Of a stretch of 64,000 nucleotides of DNA, positions 9,040 to 20,255 are shown one piece after another. Source of the DNA: Knufia peltigerae (lineage: Eukaryota > Ascomycota > Eurotiomycetes > Chaetothyriales > Trichomeriaceae); NCBI GenBank assembly GCA_030247855.1, contig JAPDRN010000082.1, positions 62,001 through 126,000 on the forward strand, in the 5' to 3' direction. Position 1 is the first letter of the stretch; every line of letters starts with the position of its first letter. Position numbers and translations under genes: made by a program. The notes under the pieces are model-generated. The model saw only the letters and a program-made list of their open reading frames with translations, was not told the DNA's origin and made no database searches.

Positions 9040-11667
9040 ATGCTACCCCTTCCAGTCCGACAACATGCGGGCGCACAATATCGAAATCAGCACAGCTTAC
9101 GGGCGTTAGCTCTCGCTGGACCCTTTGTGCGATCAGACATCCCTTCTCCGTTTCACCCTCCAGTTCTTCCGCGATGGGTAGGCTGCACCTCCCCTGGCCG
9201 CAGCCACCACCAAGTCCGCTCCCTTACAATATCGAGACCATCGTTAGAATCACATAAGTCAGGCCTGAAGACGCCAGCTACACGTGATGGCGTGGTTCTC
9301 TCGTCGAATGCACTTTCGCGAGCTGCAAAATATCGGACACTCGCGACTCTCTTACAAGAGCGCGGCAAGAAACTGGTTCCGGAGGGCGCATCCACATCAG
9401 ATGTCGCGTTCGAAGATGTATTAAACATAGTGGAGGCTGAAGAAAACATGGGCTCGATTCATTCCAAAGTAGCAAGACGACTCCGTGATGTCTTTCCCGG
9501 ACGTTCGCTCCAAGAAGTCATGGGCGAGTTGGAGCTTCTCGAGGACAGGCAATTGCGGAGATCGTTGGCTGGGCAGAAACTTACGTTCGATGAACGAACA
9601 AAGAGCACCTTGATAAACCTGGGCCTGGTGGACGAGAGCAAGGACGACCAAATTCAGCAATCTCCAGTTGAAGATGATGATGCCGTACCAGCTTCGAACC
9701 AGAACCCGCATTCACTCAGGGCGACCGCAATCCAACCACTGATACGCCGCCATTCAGGGGGTGGTAGGGTACGCCCGTTTCTTTCTAACAGAACAAGTTT
9801 ACAAGGATCGGAGTCGAAGTCTGAGCTACATAAAGACAATGGCTTGTTGGAGAACCAAGAAGAAATCAATCTGGAAGGATTCGACTTTACCCCTTTGAAT
9901 GTGGAAAGATCGCAGGTACCACAGCTAAGCCATGACTTGTCCCGCGTGCTATTCAACCCTGGAGTCTATCAGTTGCAAGATCCTAGATCAAGAGTCTGGA
10001 ATTTTGATCCGTACTTGGGAAAATTGATGCCCGTGTCCGAGTTCAACTATGATGCTTTGAACCAGTACATCACCTCCTCTCAGGATCAAACACTCCGTGA
10101 CGTGGCTTTACAGCACGACAAGCGATACATCGGGTCTACATCGAGCATGTCTGGCACTTTGGCTCATTTTCATTTTCTTCTTTCGAGGTGGCGCGAACTG
10201 ACCCTGGACCACCTCTCCCGAGGCTTTCGAGACGATGGACATCAGTTCACGAAGATACAACGAGGACCCTCTGCCATCTTTCTCAAGTACAAAGACGGAG
10301 TGTATGCAGTTGATGCAGATAAAGAATATGATTCCGCAAATATTCTCATGAGCTTGGGCCGGTCGATGGAAAAGCTTTTGACTAACGACAAAGACGTATT
10401 CGAGACGTACAGAAAGACGCGTGGCGAGGACGAAGTTGTTCAGCCTCAGCCTTCAGAACCCGAAGCTTATCACTACACCGAGTTAGGCTCCTTCCTGATC
10501 AGGTCGCAGCTTGATGCATATGACCCAAGGCTTCCCGGCACAGGCATGTTTGATCTGAAAACCCGTGCAGTAGCTGCCGTCCGAATGATGGTACGAAAGC
10601 ACGAACAGGGCGTTGGTTATCAGATCAAAGAACGATTCGGGACATGGGAATCGTATGAACGGGAGTACTATGACATGATGAGGTCTGCGTTTCTCAAATA
10701 CTCCCTTCAAGTGCGCATGGGAAGGATGGACGGTATTTTTGTGGCCTATCACAATACGGAACGTCTCTTTGGGTTTCAATATATTCCGCTCTCAGAAATG
10801 GACCTTGCCTTGCACGGGCAGTCCGATCCGACTCTGGGTGACCGCGAATTCCGCTATAGTATCAAGTTACTCACCGAGGTTTTCAATGCAGCAACCGAGC
10901 GCTTCCCGAAGCAGTCGTTACGTTTTCATTTCGAAACAAGAGAGGCTACCCAAGCACATGCTCCTTATATGTATATCTTTGCTGAGCCGGTCACAGACGA
11001 GGAGATTGTCGAAATCCAAAACTCCAACCGCGAAGAAATCGAAGCATTTGAACAACGCATCTTCAATCCAGAGAAGTTTAAGAAGTCGCACAACACAACT
11101 CCCGAAAACACGGAAACCGAAGACAATGGAATGGAGATCACTATGAACACTGATTGCCAAAAGATATCGGGTGAAGCCGCAACGCCTGGCGCATCAAATC
11201 GTCAGTCGAATGCAGCTGATGTTGAGTTCCTGGAAAGTATCATGGGGGTGGATTTACCCGCCGTCAAAACGCCAGCGCCAGAGAAGCCAGCCCCGTCACC
11301 AAAGGCAGATGTACCTGCGGACAAACCCTTATTAGGCTGGAAACTCAACATTACAAACTTGGTGAACAAGCTTCCGGTTGACCGTCCCCAGGACTTGAAA
11401 CAGAACGACAGTTGGAGTGTACGATACAGTTTGGTCCCTATGAAGGATGCTGCCACCCGGCGCAACTACGTTCTGTGCAAAAATAGGCGGAAGTCGGTGT
11501 TGCAGGCGCCTCAAGACGAAGATACCTCTGTCCAGTATTATATTCAGCGATTGGTGTCGATGAGCAAGGAAGGGGCTAAGTGGCGTCAAAAACTCGACGA
11601 ATTTGACGCACAACGGGAAAAGGTTGTGCTCTATGGCGATCGAATCCCTGGCGACCAGACAGAGTGA
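9040..11667 (+). CDS. PET127: Mitochondrial RNA-processing protein Pet127
   Basis: Pet127 acts in mitochondria on 5' end maturation and turnover of mitochondrial RNAs. The family has been assigned to the PD-(D/E)XK nuclease superfamily with 5'-3' exoribonuclease activity. The gene is one intronless frame of 875 residues. I chose the ATG at 9040, the first in frame; the open frame extends upstream only from a GTG. The first 80 or so residues are rich in Arg, Ser and His and poor in acids, as expected of a mitochondrial presequence. The conserved core begins at about residue 290 (QLSHDLSRVLFNPGVYQLQD), continues through VWNFDPYLGKLMP, and includes the stretch with TELGSFLIRSQLDAYD and FDLKTRAVAAVRMM, where acidic and Lys residues could form the nuclease site. 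The acidic/Pro-rich tail after about residue 680 is less conserved in type. Confidence 0.9.
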   Translation: MLPLPVRQHAGAQYRNQHSLRALALAGPFVRSDIPSPFHPPVLPRWVGCTSPGRSHHQVRSLTISRPSLESHKSGLKTPATRDGVVLSSNALSRAAKYRTLATLLQERGKKLVPEGASTSDVAFEDVLNIVEAEENMGSIHSKVARRLRDVFPGRSLQEVMGELELLEDRQLRRSLAGQKLTFDERTKSTLINLGLVDESKDDQIQQSPVEDDDAVPASNQNPHSLRATAIQPLIRRHSGGGRVRPFLSNRTSLQGSESKSELHKDNGLLENQEEINLEGFDFTPLNVERSQVPQLSHDLSRVLFNPGVYQLQDPRSRVWNFDPYLGKLMPVSEFNYDALNQYITSSQDQTLRDVALQHDKRYIGSTSSMSGTLAHFHFLLSRWRELTLDHLSRGFRDDGHQFTKIQRGPSAIFLKYKDGVYAVDADKEYDSANILMSLGRSMEKLLTNDKDVFETYRKTRGEDEVVQPQPSEPEAYHYTELGSFLIRSQLDAYDPRLPGTGMFDLKTRAVAAVRMMVRKHEQGVGYQIKERFGTWESYEREYYDMMRSAFLKYSLQVRMGRMDGIFVAYHNTERLFGFQYIPLSEMDLALHGQSDPTLGDREFRYSIKLLTEVFNAATERFPKQSLRFHFETREATQAHAPYMYIFAEPVTDEEIVEIQNSNREEIEAFEQRIFNPEKFKKSHNTTPENTETEDNGMEITMNTDCQKISGEAATPGASNRQSNAADVEFLESIMGVDLPAVKTPAPEKPAPSPKADVPADKPLLGWKLNITNLVNKLPVDRPQDLKQNDSWSVRYSLVPMKDAATRRNYVLCKNRRKSVLQAPQDEDTSVQYYIQRLVSMSKEGAKWRQKLDEFDAQREKVVLYGDRIPGDQTE

Positions 11668-13135
11668 ATGATGCGATGACGGATTGTGTATAACAGTAGA
11701 ATATAGATTGTTGCACCCTGGGGTCCGAGATGACTCCTGTACCATCAAAACGAGGGACTTGTGTTTGATACATATGTACAGATTCAGGTGGGTCTTACTA
11801 TATTGTCCTTCTGTCCGCTGGTGCTGGGCCTGGATATGTACAGCACAATGGCGTTGGACAAGCTGCACCAGGGGGCCAAAAATCGTTCAAGACATTGGGA
11901 GAAACATGTTTCATTAGCGGCATCTAGAATTACAGGTGGTAGTGCAAAATCGCATGTGGATGGCACGTGCCGATGGTGTCTTACTATATGGTAATAGCCT
12001 GGTCTCTAAGCATCCCATTGAGGCGCATATATGTCTTTGCTTGAGTAATTGATATACGAAGATACAACCAAACAGTAACAGTACGTATACTAAACTGGGT
12101 ATCGTTGAGAAGTATTTATGTAAATTCACCAAGCGAGACGGTCTCTATTAGTTCTGTATAAGCTAAGACGACAGTCCAATATCCGTCCAAGGCCAATAAT
12201 CGATCCTGGTATCGTCAGTTGTCACTCGGCAATCGCTGATCCGAGGCGGCCAGGTTGGCTCAAAAATGGCGCCTAAATGCACGGGGCTTATCGGGGCTAG
12301 TGACGAGCCTATTGAGCCTATTACGTCGATCTACCACGCCCCCCGGAAGTGCAAGGCTTTAGCCCGGCAGACACAGCTGGTGTCGCTATCGGAGCGGTAT
12401 GGGGGACGGCAGGAATACCTAGACGTACACGTACAGCCCTACTGTACCAGCCACACACGGAGTAGCCTGGTCCTAGCCGCCCTCCCCTGTTCGATTTTGG
12501 GCCTCTTGCATCATCATAGCATTGGCACCGGCATGAGCCCTGCATGCCATGTAACCCACGTTTCAATGGTGGGATATGTGCGAGTACTTTAGCCAGCTTC
12601 CATCTTTTGACCTTGAACAAAGTACTCGTAGCATTTTCATGAGGAGATCAATGTTATTATTCTAGTTTTTCTCTTTGTCTTCATATCTTGTTCTCTCCTT
12701 CGTTTTGCCCCCTGCACAAGCCGAAGAACTCTGCTGTTCCTCTGATTCCCCCACCATCACCACAGCTCCTACGAGCGTCGTCAGCACATTTCCCTCCAAG
12801 AATCACCAGATCCTGGGCTCGGCGTGCATTCTCCGACACTCGCCGCTTCTATCCTCTCCCGTGGCCGTTCCAGCTCGACCGGTTGAACGCCTGTCACTGT
12901 CGTCTGGCGAGGAAGCCTTCGGAGCCGAAGCTCAGTCTGATCGAGGCTTTTCGCGGAAGCTCAAGAGACGGACACATTAGTCACTGGCAGTTGGGCACAT
13001 CCGAGTGCCAGACGTGGTGAACATGGTGCACTACTGATCCTATTTGGTAAAGCGTTTTTGAAGTACACTGGGATTATCTGCATACCCAGGTGAGACCTTG
13101 TTGTCGGATGGTTGTCAGAGGCCAAGCAACCAAAC
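11668..13135. other. Intergenic region before the PH-LRR gene
   Basis: Over 1.4 kb no coding frame stands out. A pyrimidine-rich stretch at about 12660-12740 and a C-rich block up to 12900 look like the promoter and leader of the downstream gene. Short frames here lack a credible ATG context or any family resemblance. Confidence 0.45.
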
Positions 13136-16100
13136 ATGGCGGACAAACGTAGGAGGAAGAGCCTCAGCATATTCCGGCAGAAGGCCGACCATGGCGTGGC
13201 GCCTTTAAATGTCCCCTCCAGCCCTACAGAGAAGAAATCTGCAGACTATTTGCCGAGTCCTGTCGACTCGGAACATTCAAGTCCAAAGGCCCGACCTAGG
13301 ACCTTGCAGAAAAACCGCAGTTCAGTCTTCGGATCTTTGCGATCGCTACATTCACTCGACGAGGAAGAGAAGATCCTTCTGACCAGATCCGACTCGAAAG
13401 CTTCTTCTCTCCACGATGAGGCCGAGGTTCAGATGAAGGGACTCTTGGGTGAGAAGGTTCTGCAGTACGGAGAAGTGCAAGCTGCTGGCACAAATGTCTT
13501 TCGGAAGAAGATCCAGTTCATGGTACTCACCGAATCACATCTGATACGATTCAGGAACCAGGCTAAAGCCGTGGAAATGTTTCCATCCATTCCCAGCAAC
13601 CTCAGCAAAGGTCACAATCGTCGGTCGTCCTCGGTGGGTTCCGTCCCGGAACTCCAGATGTCGGCATATACAGATATCACTTCTGGTGTTCCGTTGAACC
13701 AGGTTGTTGCTGCATACAGTACGGACGATGGTCGCCCATTTGTCACAGTGGATGTTGCATATCTTGATGAACGGACAAGGAAAGCGTCTGTGATGCAGCT
13801 CCAGGTCAACGATCTTCGAGAGGCTAATTTATGGGTTTCGGCCATTCGTTCCGCAACTCTTCAAGCCGTTTCATCATTACCGAAGATCCAAGACAGTACC
13901 TTGGAGCATCTGGCGCGTGTTGTTGAACGCGAAAGAGACTATGACCCCAATCATTTTCATGTATTCAAGGTGGTCCAACGCTCAGTCAATAGGTCGGTAG
14001 GCCGAGCTTCAGCTGAAGATTTGACTAGGCTTGGGTCGGCCATCTTGTATCTTGTTCTTGGCCTCTATAAAGTTCATCTGGTACCGCTCTATCGACCGTC
14101 GACAAGGTCCTCGAGTGCTTCTCTCAGCGACATGGACAGCGTGACCTCCTTCGCCATCGTGAACCTGGCTATGGTATCGGTGCAGGCTACAGAAGATGCA
14201 TTTCAACTACTGTTCAAACCACCGACGGGACAACCAAACAGTCTTCGTCTAGCATCGAACGCCGCAGGGGAGATTGCACTTCGCTTACAGTTTGCGTCCG
14301 AATTCCTTCGACCGCAATGGCTTAGGCAGCCGTATCTATGTGAGATGCCGGCCGAGCTTGATGATCAATTGGATCCGCCTGATTACCCTAACGAAGAGCA
14401 TGATTGCTTCGACCGCACACTAATTGCATATTGCGCCGGGTATGATGTTGACACGTCTCGAATCTGCTATTCCGTGGACTACGACTGTGAAGATGCGCCC
14501 TGTTTTCAGCTCATGGCTCCCTCGACGGGTACTACTTATTCGGCGCTCGAGTTGCTCGCAGTACTTCGAGCACTTCGATACAATGAGTCGTTCTCATCGA
14601 TATCGTTCTCACATATTGACCTCGGTCCTCTCCGGAACTTGTACGACACGTTCGGAGCGGACTTGGATAGTCTTTACACTCGATCTGGCAATCCCACCAA
14701 TCTTGCAGGCCATCAAGATCTGCCCGTGCTATGTCAAGAGATCCGAGCTCTAGCTCTAAAGAGCCGACGATTGAGACGCCTGGACTTTTCCTATACTATG
14801 CCACATAAGTTGCTTGCAGATCATGAGCCACTTCCGGAATGTGGCATCATGGAAGCACTTGCTCCTTTGTGCAAACGATCCCTCACCAACGTTGACTGGA
14901 TAATCCTCACAGGAATTCGCCTCACCGAAACCGACCTAAACTTCTTGGTCGACGCCGCAATAGAGAGACGGTGCCACTTCCGTGCATTGGAAATTGGCGA
15001 GTGTGGGTTATCTGTTCACGATATCGATGTGCTTCTATCTGCGTTGGCTGTACAAGAGAGCACAATGGAAGTCATCGACATCTCAGGAGCACAAGGTCGT
15101 TTCAGCCCCGAAGTATTTCAACGTGAAATTGGTGCATTCAGCCATATTCGACGTTTGAACCTCACCCGGGTGCAGAAAACGGCCGGACCCGAGCCTCTGG
15201 TAGCCCCTGAAGCGCTCTACGCCTGGAAGCTGGAAGCTCTCTATTTGTCACAAACGACGCTGAACGAGCAAACGGTGGACTCGATCTCGACCTATCTTGC
15301 CACTCCTAAATCGGATATTCTCCGTGAGCTGCACGTCAACCAGTGTGGTCTGACGGGTCGGGACCTTGCCACATTCTTTCAATCAATGACAAGAGACGGC
15401 AATCAGCCACGCATCATGCACGTCAGTGCCAATGAAAATCGCTTGAAGACGGGCAACACAATCCTTTTCAAGACAATTGCTCAAAGTTATGGACCTTCAT
15501 CCCTGAGTATGAGAATGATGGACTTCGAAAAAGAGAGTCATTTTCGAGAACTCGTCAAAGCTCTGACAATCAATACAACTCTACAAAGCCTTGACATATC
15601 ACGCGCGTCTCTTCCGTACGATGCTAGTGTGGAGACCTGTGAGGCTCTGAAGGAGATGTTTGCTAGAAATCAAACGTTGGAAGAACTCGATATCAGTGGC
15701 GAACACGCTCATTTGGACGCGACAAGATTTGGCATTGGACTTAACATTGCCCTGAGAGGACTGGCGACAAACAAAACACTCAAGGTGCTCCGAATTGAGT
15801 ATCAGAGTCTGGGCTTACAAGGTGCAAATACTCTGGCCGAAGTTTTGCAGAAGAACGATACCTTGGTGGAGATCCATTGTGAACACAACGACATCAATCT
15901 TCAGTCCTTTACCTCACTCGTCAATGCTATAGAACACAACCATACCTTACTGTACATGTCGTCCATGGACAGCGATCGGGCCAAGTCCATTGCGAAAGTT
16001 CAACGAGAGATTGACACGATGGAACGCGAGGATAGCCCCAAACATCTCAAGACTTCAGGTACTCTTAAGAAGACCCTCACAGGGTTTGGTGCCAAGGGTC

Positions 16101-16453
16101 ATCGGCATGGCCATCGCCATAGTAGTTCTCAATCCTCTACTGCATCCTTTTCTGACCAGGACGTGGCGGCCGCTATGGCTACGCTGGAAGAGAAGTGGAA
16201 TGCCCAGGTTGCCCGACTTCGGAGTTACCTGTTTCGTAATTATTGTTATTCACAAGGGATTCCCTGGGAGGACGAAGCAGTGGCCGGGCAAAGCAATCGG
16301 ACTTCCACTGTGGTGGGAGATTCCATGGCCCAGATTTTGCAACGAGTGCATTTGGACCAAACGCCTACCAAAGATAATCCGTTCACTCCGGACTATTTTC
16401 ACGAAAAGTTCGGAGAACACAATCACTCCATCTTTCAGCTTCCCGAGGACTGA
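13136..16453 (+). CDS. PH-domain / leucine-rich-repeat protein
   Basis: This is a large intronless gene of 1105 residues. The basic N-terminus (MADKRRRKSLSIFRQKADHG) and a Ser-rich linker precede a region at about residues 100-245 with the strand pattern and terminal Trp helix (REANLWVSAIRSATLQ) of a PH fold. A helical middle follows. From about residue 540 to 960 there are at least nine leucine-rich repeats of the long RNase-inhibitor type, such as LRRLDFSY, FRALEIGECGLSVHDIDVLL, ALYLSQTTLNEQTVD, LRELHVNQCGLTGRDLATFF and LKVLRIEYQSLGLQGANTLA. The PH-plus-LRR order resembles CARMIL-type scaffolds, but I cannot see the other CARMIL parts. A cytosolic or cortical scaffold is an inference. The start is the first ATG; upstream in-frame codons begin only at TTG. 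Confidence 0.85.
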   Translation: MADKRRRKSLSIFRQKADHGVAPLNVPSSPTEKKSADYLPSPVDSEHSSPKARPRTLQKNRSSVFGSLRSLHSLDEEEKILLTRSDSKASSLHDEAEVQMKGLLGEKVLQYGEVQAAGTNVFRKKIQFMVLTESHLIRFRNQAKAVEMFPSIPSNLSKGHNRRSSSVGSVPELQMSAYTDITSGVPLNQVVAAYSTDDGRPFVTVDVAYLDERTRKASVMQLQVNDLREANLWVSAIRSATLQAVSSLPKIQDSTLEHLARVVERERDYDPNHFHVFKVVQRSVNRSVGRASAEDLTRLGSAILYLVLGLYKVHLVPLYRPSTRSSSASLSDMDSVTSFAIVNLAMVSVQATEDAFQLLFKPPTGQPNSLRLASNAAGEIALRLQFASEFLRPQWLRQPYLCEMPAELDDQLDPPDYPNEEHDCFDRTLIAYCAGYDVDTSRICYSVDYDCEDAPCFQLMAPSTGTTYSALELLAVLRALRYNESFSSISFSHIDLGPLRNLYDTFGADLDSLYTRSGNPTNLAGHQDLPVLCQEIRALALKSRRLRRLDFSYTMPHKLLADHEPLPECGIMEALAPLCKRSLTNVDWIILTGIRLTETDLNFLVDAAIERRCHFRALEIGECGLSVHDIDVLLSALAVQESTMEVIDISGAQGRFSPEVFQREIGAFSHIRRLNLTRVQKTAGPEPLVAPEALYAWKLEALYLSQTTLNEQTVDSISTYLATPKSDILRELHVNQCGLTGRDLATFFQSMTRDGNQPRIMHVSANENRLKTGNTILFKTIAQSYGPSSLSMRMMDFEKESHFRELVKALTINTTLQSLDISRASLPYDASVETCEALKEMFARNQTLEELDISGEHAHLDATRFGIGLNIALRGLATNKTLKVLRIEYQSLGLQGANTLAEVLQKNDTLVEIHCEHNDINLQSFTSLVNAIEHNHTLLYMSSMDSDRAKSIAKVQREIDTMEREDSPKHLKTSGTLKKTLTGFGAKGHRHGHRHSSSQSSTASFSDQDVAAAMATLEEKWNAQVARLRSYLFRNYCYSQGIPWEDEAVAGQSNRTSTVVGDSMAQILQRVHLDQTPTKDNPFTPDYFHEKFGEHNHSIFQLPED

Positions 16454-18472
16454 GGAGCAGGGGAGAGTATGAGTCAAGGGTGGCGGCTATCTGTTTTTCT
16501 TGCTCATTATTTATGATACCCATGTCTTTCTTTGGAGAACCAGAACAAGCAGGAATTAGTCTTTAATTTTTGTTTGGATGAGCATGGCATGCGTGTTGGG
16601 ATACCTCGGGCATGTCGTGAGGCGTTCGAATATCTGATCAGTTGGATTAGTCATATACAAAGCCTACATACGCACGCACGGAGAGTAATGAAGATGAAAT
16701 TCACGATGCAATATGAACATGACCGCGCAAGATTTCTTGGTACCTGTTACCGTATTATGTTGTCAGCCCCTCAGCCTCAGTCTTCAGCTGGAGACCTTGG
16801 GGGAGGCATACGTACTTTGTATTACGCCCACTAGAGGCAAAACCATGCAGACAGGTTAGGATGTATCTTGCGAAGGCAAATGACGCCTTGCATGCGCAGT
16901 CCGTAAAGGCCCGCAGCCCATGTGGACCGGACGAGGTTGATCATTGAATCACATGGGGCCGGCAAAACAGACAGATGGAGGTTCTCCGAGGAACAATGAT
17001 ATAGCGCCGATGACTGTGCAGTGCAAAGTGCGAATCTATGCAAGTGTGACGGAGACTGGGTACCCTGTTCGAAAGATCCGCCCGCCAGGCCGTCAGCCTC
17101 ACTAACAAACTCCATATCCGGGTACCTAATTAAATCTTTAGGCCAACCGGGGAATTTAGGCCATCATGAACAATACAACATGTATTCCAGACACCGTATA
17201 CGAGTACGAGTATGGTAATTAGAGCCGGAGCTCTAGAGACTTGAATATGATGAACACCAGTACTCCTCAAGAGAAAATGAGGAAGAATTACAATGAGGCT
17301 TCGAAAGGATGGATTATGATGGTATTCGTGAAAGAGTCTATACCGAGGGAAACATTTCAGGCGAGTGATGATGTCTGAAGGATTTTTGGAACCATTTCGT
17401 CGAGCGTGCTACGCGAGTACAGTATCTGTCACTGGGCTGTATTGTTTGGTTGGTCCAGTCTGCGTGACCATCTGACGACGACGTGTGTGTGTAATGACGA
17501 ACTTTTTGAAAAAGGGCGGCCGCATGGACACCATAAGGGCCTTGCCTAGCTAGGTTCCAATTTGCGAGGGACTTGTGAAGTACTATTGAATCCCGCATGA
17601 AAAATATGGTTGGTCCATCAAATAATACAAAATACGAGATACGAGTACGAGGATCTAGAATCTAGAATCGACAGACTTCAGGTGATGAAAAGCACCTAGA
17701 CAGTAGTGAAGTGTCATGCGTATTTTATGCTCTGTGCAGTACAGACGTACTCGCTAAATCGACGCATGGTAATCAATAATGCCTAGGCATGTTTTTTTTT
17801 ACGGTACTCGGAACTGTTTAAACCTTTTAAATGACCGCAAGGACTTCCATATGCAGTCAACTACACGGGGAGGCTCTTGCATGTTTTTAGGCCCTCTAGC
17901 CTACTATCGCAGTTCGTTTACGGGCGAGAAAAATAATGTCTGGGCATTATTACTTCGTCTTTGCAGGCCTCATTATTCTTTTGCACTGCCACAATCTAAA
18001 CCGTTCTCAGCCCTTCTTCCCTCTGCAAGAGTATCCAACCTCATCATCAGGTTCCCTTTCAAATCTTCTGCACCAAATCTTGACCCTCATTTGGACTCCG
18101 TGCAGTACATATCTCGTCGTTCCTTTTCTGAAACCCTTTGCTCTCCTCCGATTTTTTTCCTTTTTTATTACTTTGCGTATTCGACTACTACTCGTGTGCG
18201 GTCGAAATAAAACTGCTTGATTCCACTCCTTTGTACAAGCAGAAAACGACCCGCCTCCTAGATAACCTCCCCCCAAAACACAATGACATCCACCCTCCTA
18301 TTATCCCCTTAATTTCCCTTGTCGAGATCGCCAAACGGCCTTCACCTTGCCGCATTGCAACCTTCTCGATAAATACACAAAAGAGAAAGTCAAAACCGAC
18401 AATACATACCCTCACTGGCGCGTTGTGACGAGGCTGCGCCCCAGGACACTGACTATCTCTCTCGCTTCCACC
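16454..18472. other. Long intergenic region before the GT32 gene
   Basis: The region is 2 kb without a supportable gene. It contains several copies of a short GAGTAC/GTACTC-type motif (about 17205, 17415, 17640, 17750 and 17803) and pyrimidine-rich tracts at about 17950-18200 that may be the leader of the next gene. No RNA gene or mobile element is visible. Confidence 0.45.
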
Positions 18473-19525
18473 ATGCGTCGCAGCGTCGTCATCTTCCTCC
18501 TAACCACGATCGTGGTCGTCACATTACTCCTACACTCGGTGTCAACGCTACTGTCGTTACTCATTGAAGATGCCTCGCGCGATGCCATTCACCGCACCGA
18601 TATCCCCGCGCCCAACTCGACCCTCCTCGACAACCGACCGCACCTCATCCCCAAGATCATCCACCAGACGTACAAGAACGAATCGATCCCGTCGCGCTGG
18701 CTGTCCGCCCAACGGTCGTGCATAAACCTCCACCCGGACTACGAGTACGTCCTGTGGACCGACGAAAAATCTCACGATTTCATCGCCAAAGAATACCCCT
18801 GGTTCCTCAGCACCTTCACGAGTTACAAACACAACATCCAGCGCGCCGATGCGATCCGGTACTTCGTCCTCGCCCACTACGGAGGTGTTTACATCGACCT
18901 GGACGACGGGTGCGAGCGTCGCCTGGACCCTTTACTGAGCTACACCGCCTTTGTGCGCAGGACGGTGCCGACGGGCATATCCAACGACGTCATGGGCTCG
19001 ATACCCCAGCACCCGTTCTTCCTCCGGGTCATGGAGAGTCTGCCGGGCGCAAACCGCAGTTGGGTCCTGCCGTACATCACCATCATGGCGAGCACGGGCC
19101 CGCTGTTCCTCAGCGTGATATGGAAGAAGTGGATGGGCGAGCACGCCGACCTGGACCCAGACACGTGGATCGGGAGGGTGCGAGTCATCATGCCGAGCGA
19201 GTACAGCGACCACACGTGGAGCTTCTTCAAGACCTACAAGGGGGACAGTTGGCACGGGGACGACGCCCGCTTCATCTTCTGGATGGGCAGGAACTGGATG
19301 CTCCTTACCGCACTCGGCTTCTTGCTGGCCGGAGTGCTGGGCCTGATGGTGTGGTACGTCTATTCAAGGCTGATCATCATGGGGTCCAGACGGCGTGCTG
19401 GGGGCGTCGGTAGCCCTCGAGTGAGCCCGTTCAGGTTCGTCGGCGTCGGGTCGAGGGTGCCCTTGTGGAACGTCTGGAGTGGCAAGACACAAAGTTATGA
19501 GTTGGTGGCCCAGCATGATGCCTAA
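18473..19525 (+). CDS. GT32 inositol-phosphoceramide mannosyltransferase (SUR1/CSH1 type)
   Basis: The predicted role is transfer of mannose from GDP-mannose to inositol phosphoceramide, making MIPC in the Golgi. The product has 350 residues and no intron. An N-terminal membrane anchor (about residues 4-32, rich in Val, Leu and Ile) is followed by the GT32 start PKIIHQTYKN, the segment YKHNIQRADAIRYFVLAHYG, and the DXD-containing GGVYIDLDDGCERRLDPLL (about residues 138-157), which binds the metal-nucleotide sugar. A second membrane span lies near residues 280-303 (LLTALGFLLAGVLGLMVWYV), giving the SUR1/CSH1-like architecture. The start is an ATG after a pyrimidine-rich leader. Acting on another lipid or glycan acceptor cannot be excluded, since GT32 includes several mannosyltransferases. 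The gene is clearly G+C-richer than most of its neighbours. Confidence 0.88.
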   Translation: MRRSVVIFLLTTIVVVTLLLHSVSTLLSLLIEDASRDAIHRTDIPAPNSTLLDNRPHLIPKIIHQTYKNESIPSRWLSAQRSCINLHPDYEYVLWTDEKSHDFIAKEYPWFLSTFTSYKHNIQRADAIRYFVLAHYGGVYIDLDDGCERRLDPLLSYTAFVRRTVPTGISNDVMGSIPQHPFFLRVMESLPGANRSWVLPYITIMASTGPLFLSVIWKKWMGEHADLDPDTWIGRVRVIMPSEYSDHTWSFFKTYKGDSWHGDDARFIFWMGRNWMLLTALGFLLAGVLGLMVWYVYSRLIIMGSRRRAGGVGSPRVSPFRFVGVGSRVPLWNVWSGKTQSYELVAQHDA

Positions 19526-20255
19526 GGCGCTCCAACCCGGGCTCCCTAGCAGTACCCCAGGGCGTGTATGTGTGTGTGTGGTTGCGTGCATGTGCTTTGA
19601 TTTTGAGCGATGGCGTTCTGGCAGGGGAAAGAAAAGAAAAATTTCCCCATGACGACTACTTTTTACAATGGTGACACCGATTTCAACACACTTTGGGTGG
19701 TGGTTGAACGCAACCTGGTTTTGGTGTGCATCACAAAGCATGAACTTGTTGAAAACAGAAACCACCCAAAGATACCCTGTACTCGTGGTATGAGTGCAGG
19801 TGGGTTTAAACGGTGACTTGTTGTACTTGCGGCTGCGCTGGCAAGCAAGAATGAGCCAATGATACTTGATCTGGGATGTTTGTTTTCCGGTGTGTTGACA
19901 CACGTGGAAAATATTAAAAAACTAAACAGATTTGAAACCTCGACTCTGGCATTGTCCACCCCCCTTTCTCTTTTTGGTGAGACATATTAGGGTGCGTGGG
20001 TTTATACATACCTAGCTATACTCGTACTCTACTATATTTTAATAAGACATGACCTTTTTATCTTACTCGTACGAAATACCCTACCTATCTTGATCAGACA
20101 TATTCTGGTTCATGGCTTTCTGCCTGCTTGTTATCTATTTTCTATTTTCTTTGAGTCATACTGTATGTATCTAGAGGTACGATGTATATATATCAAGGTG
20201 CATATATATACATATACTTGGATGCGGGAGTACTTGGTATGTACAAGTGTAAGGT
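19526..20255. other. Convergent intergenic region, GT32 / aldehyde dehydrogenase
   Basis: The interval is 730 bases of mostly A+T-rich sequence, with TATATA runs near 20186-20216 and a short TG repeat near 19566-19580. It should contain both transcript ends. I see no gene. Confidence 0.45.

Noticed and set aside
18718..19413. 231-codon plus-strand frame inside the GT32 gene
   Set aside because: It is a shifted frame of a G+C-rich gene, rich in Arg, Pro and His as expected from such shadows; the real frame has clear GT32 motifs.
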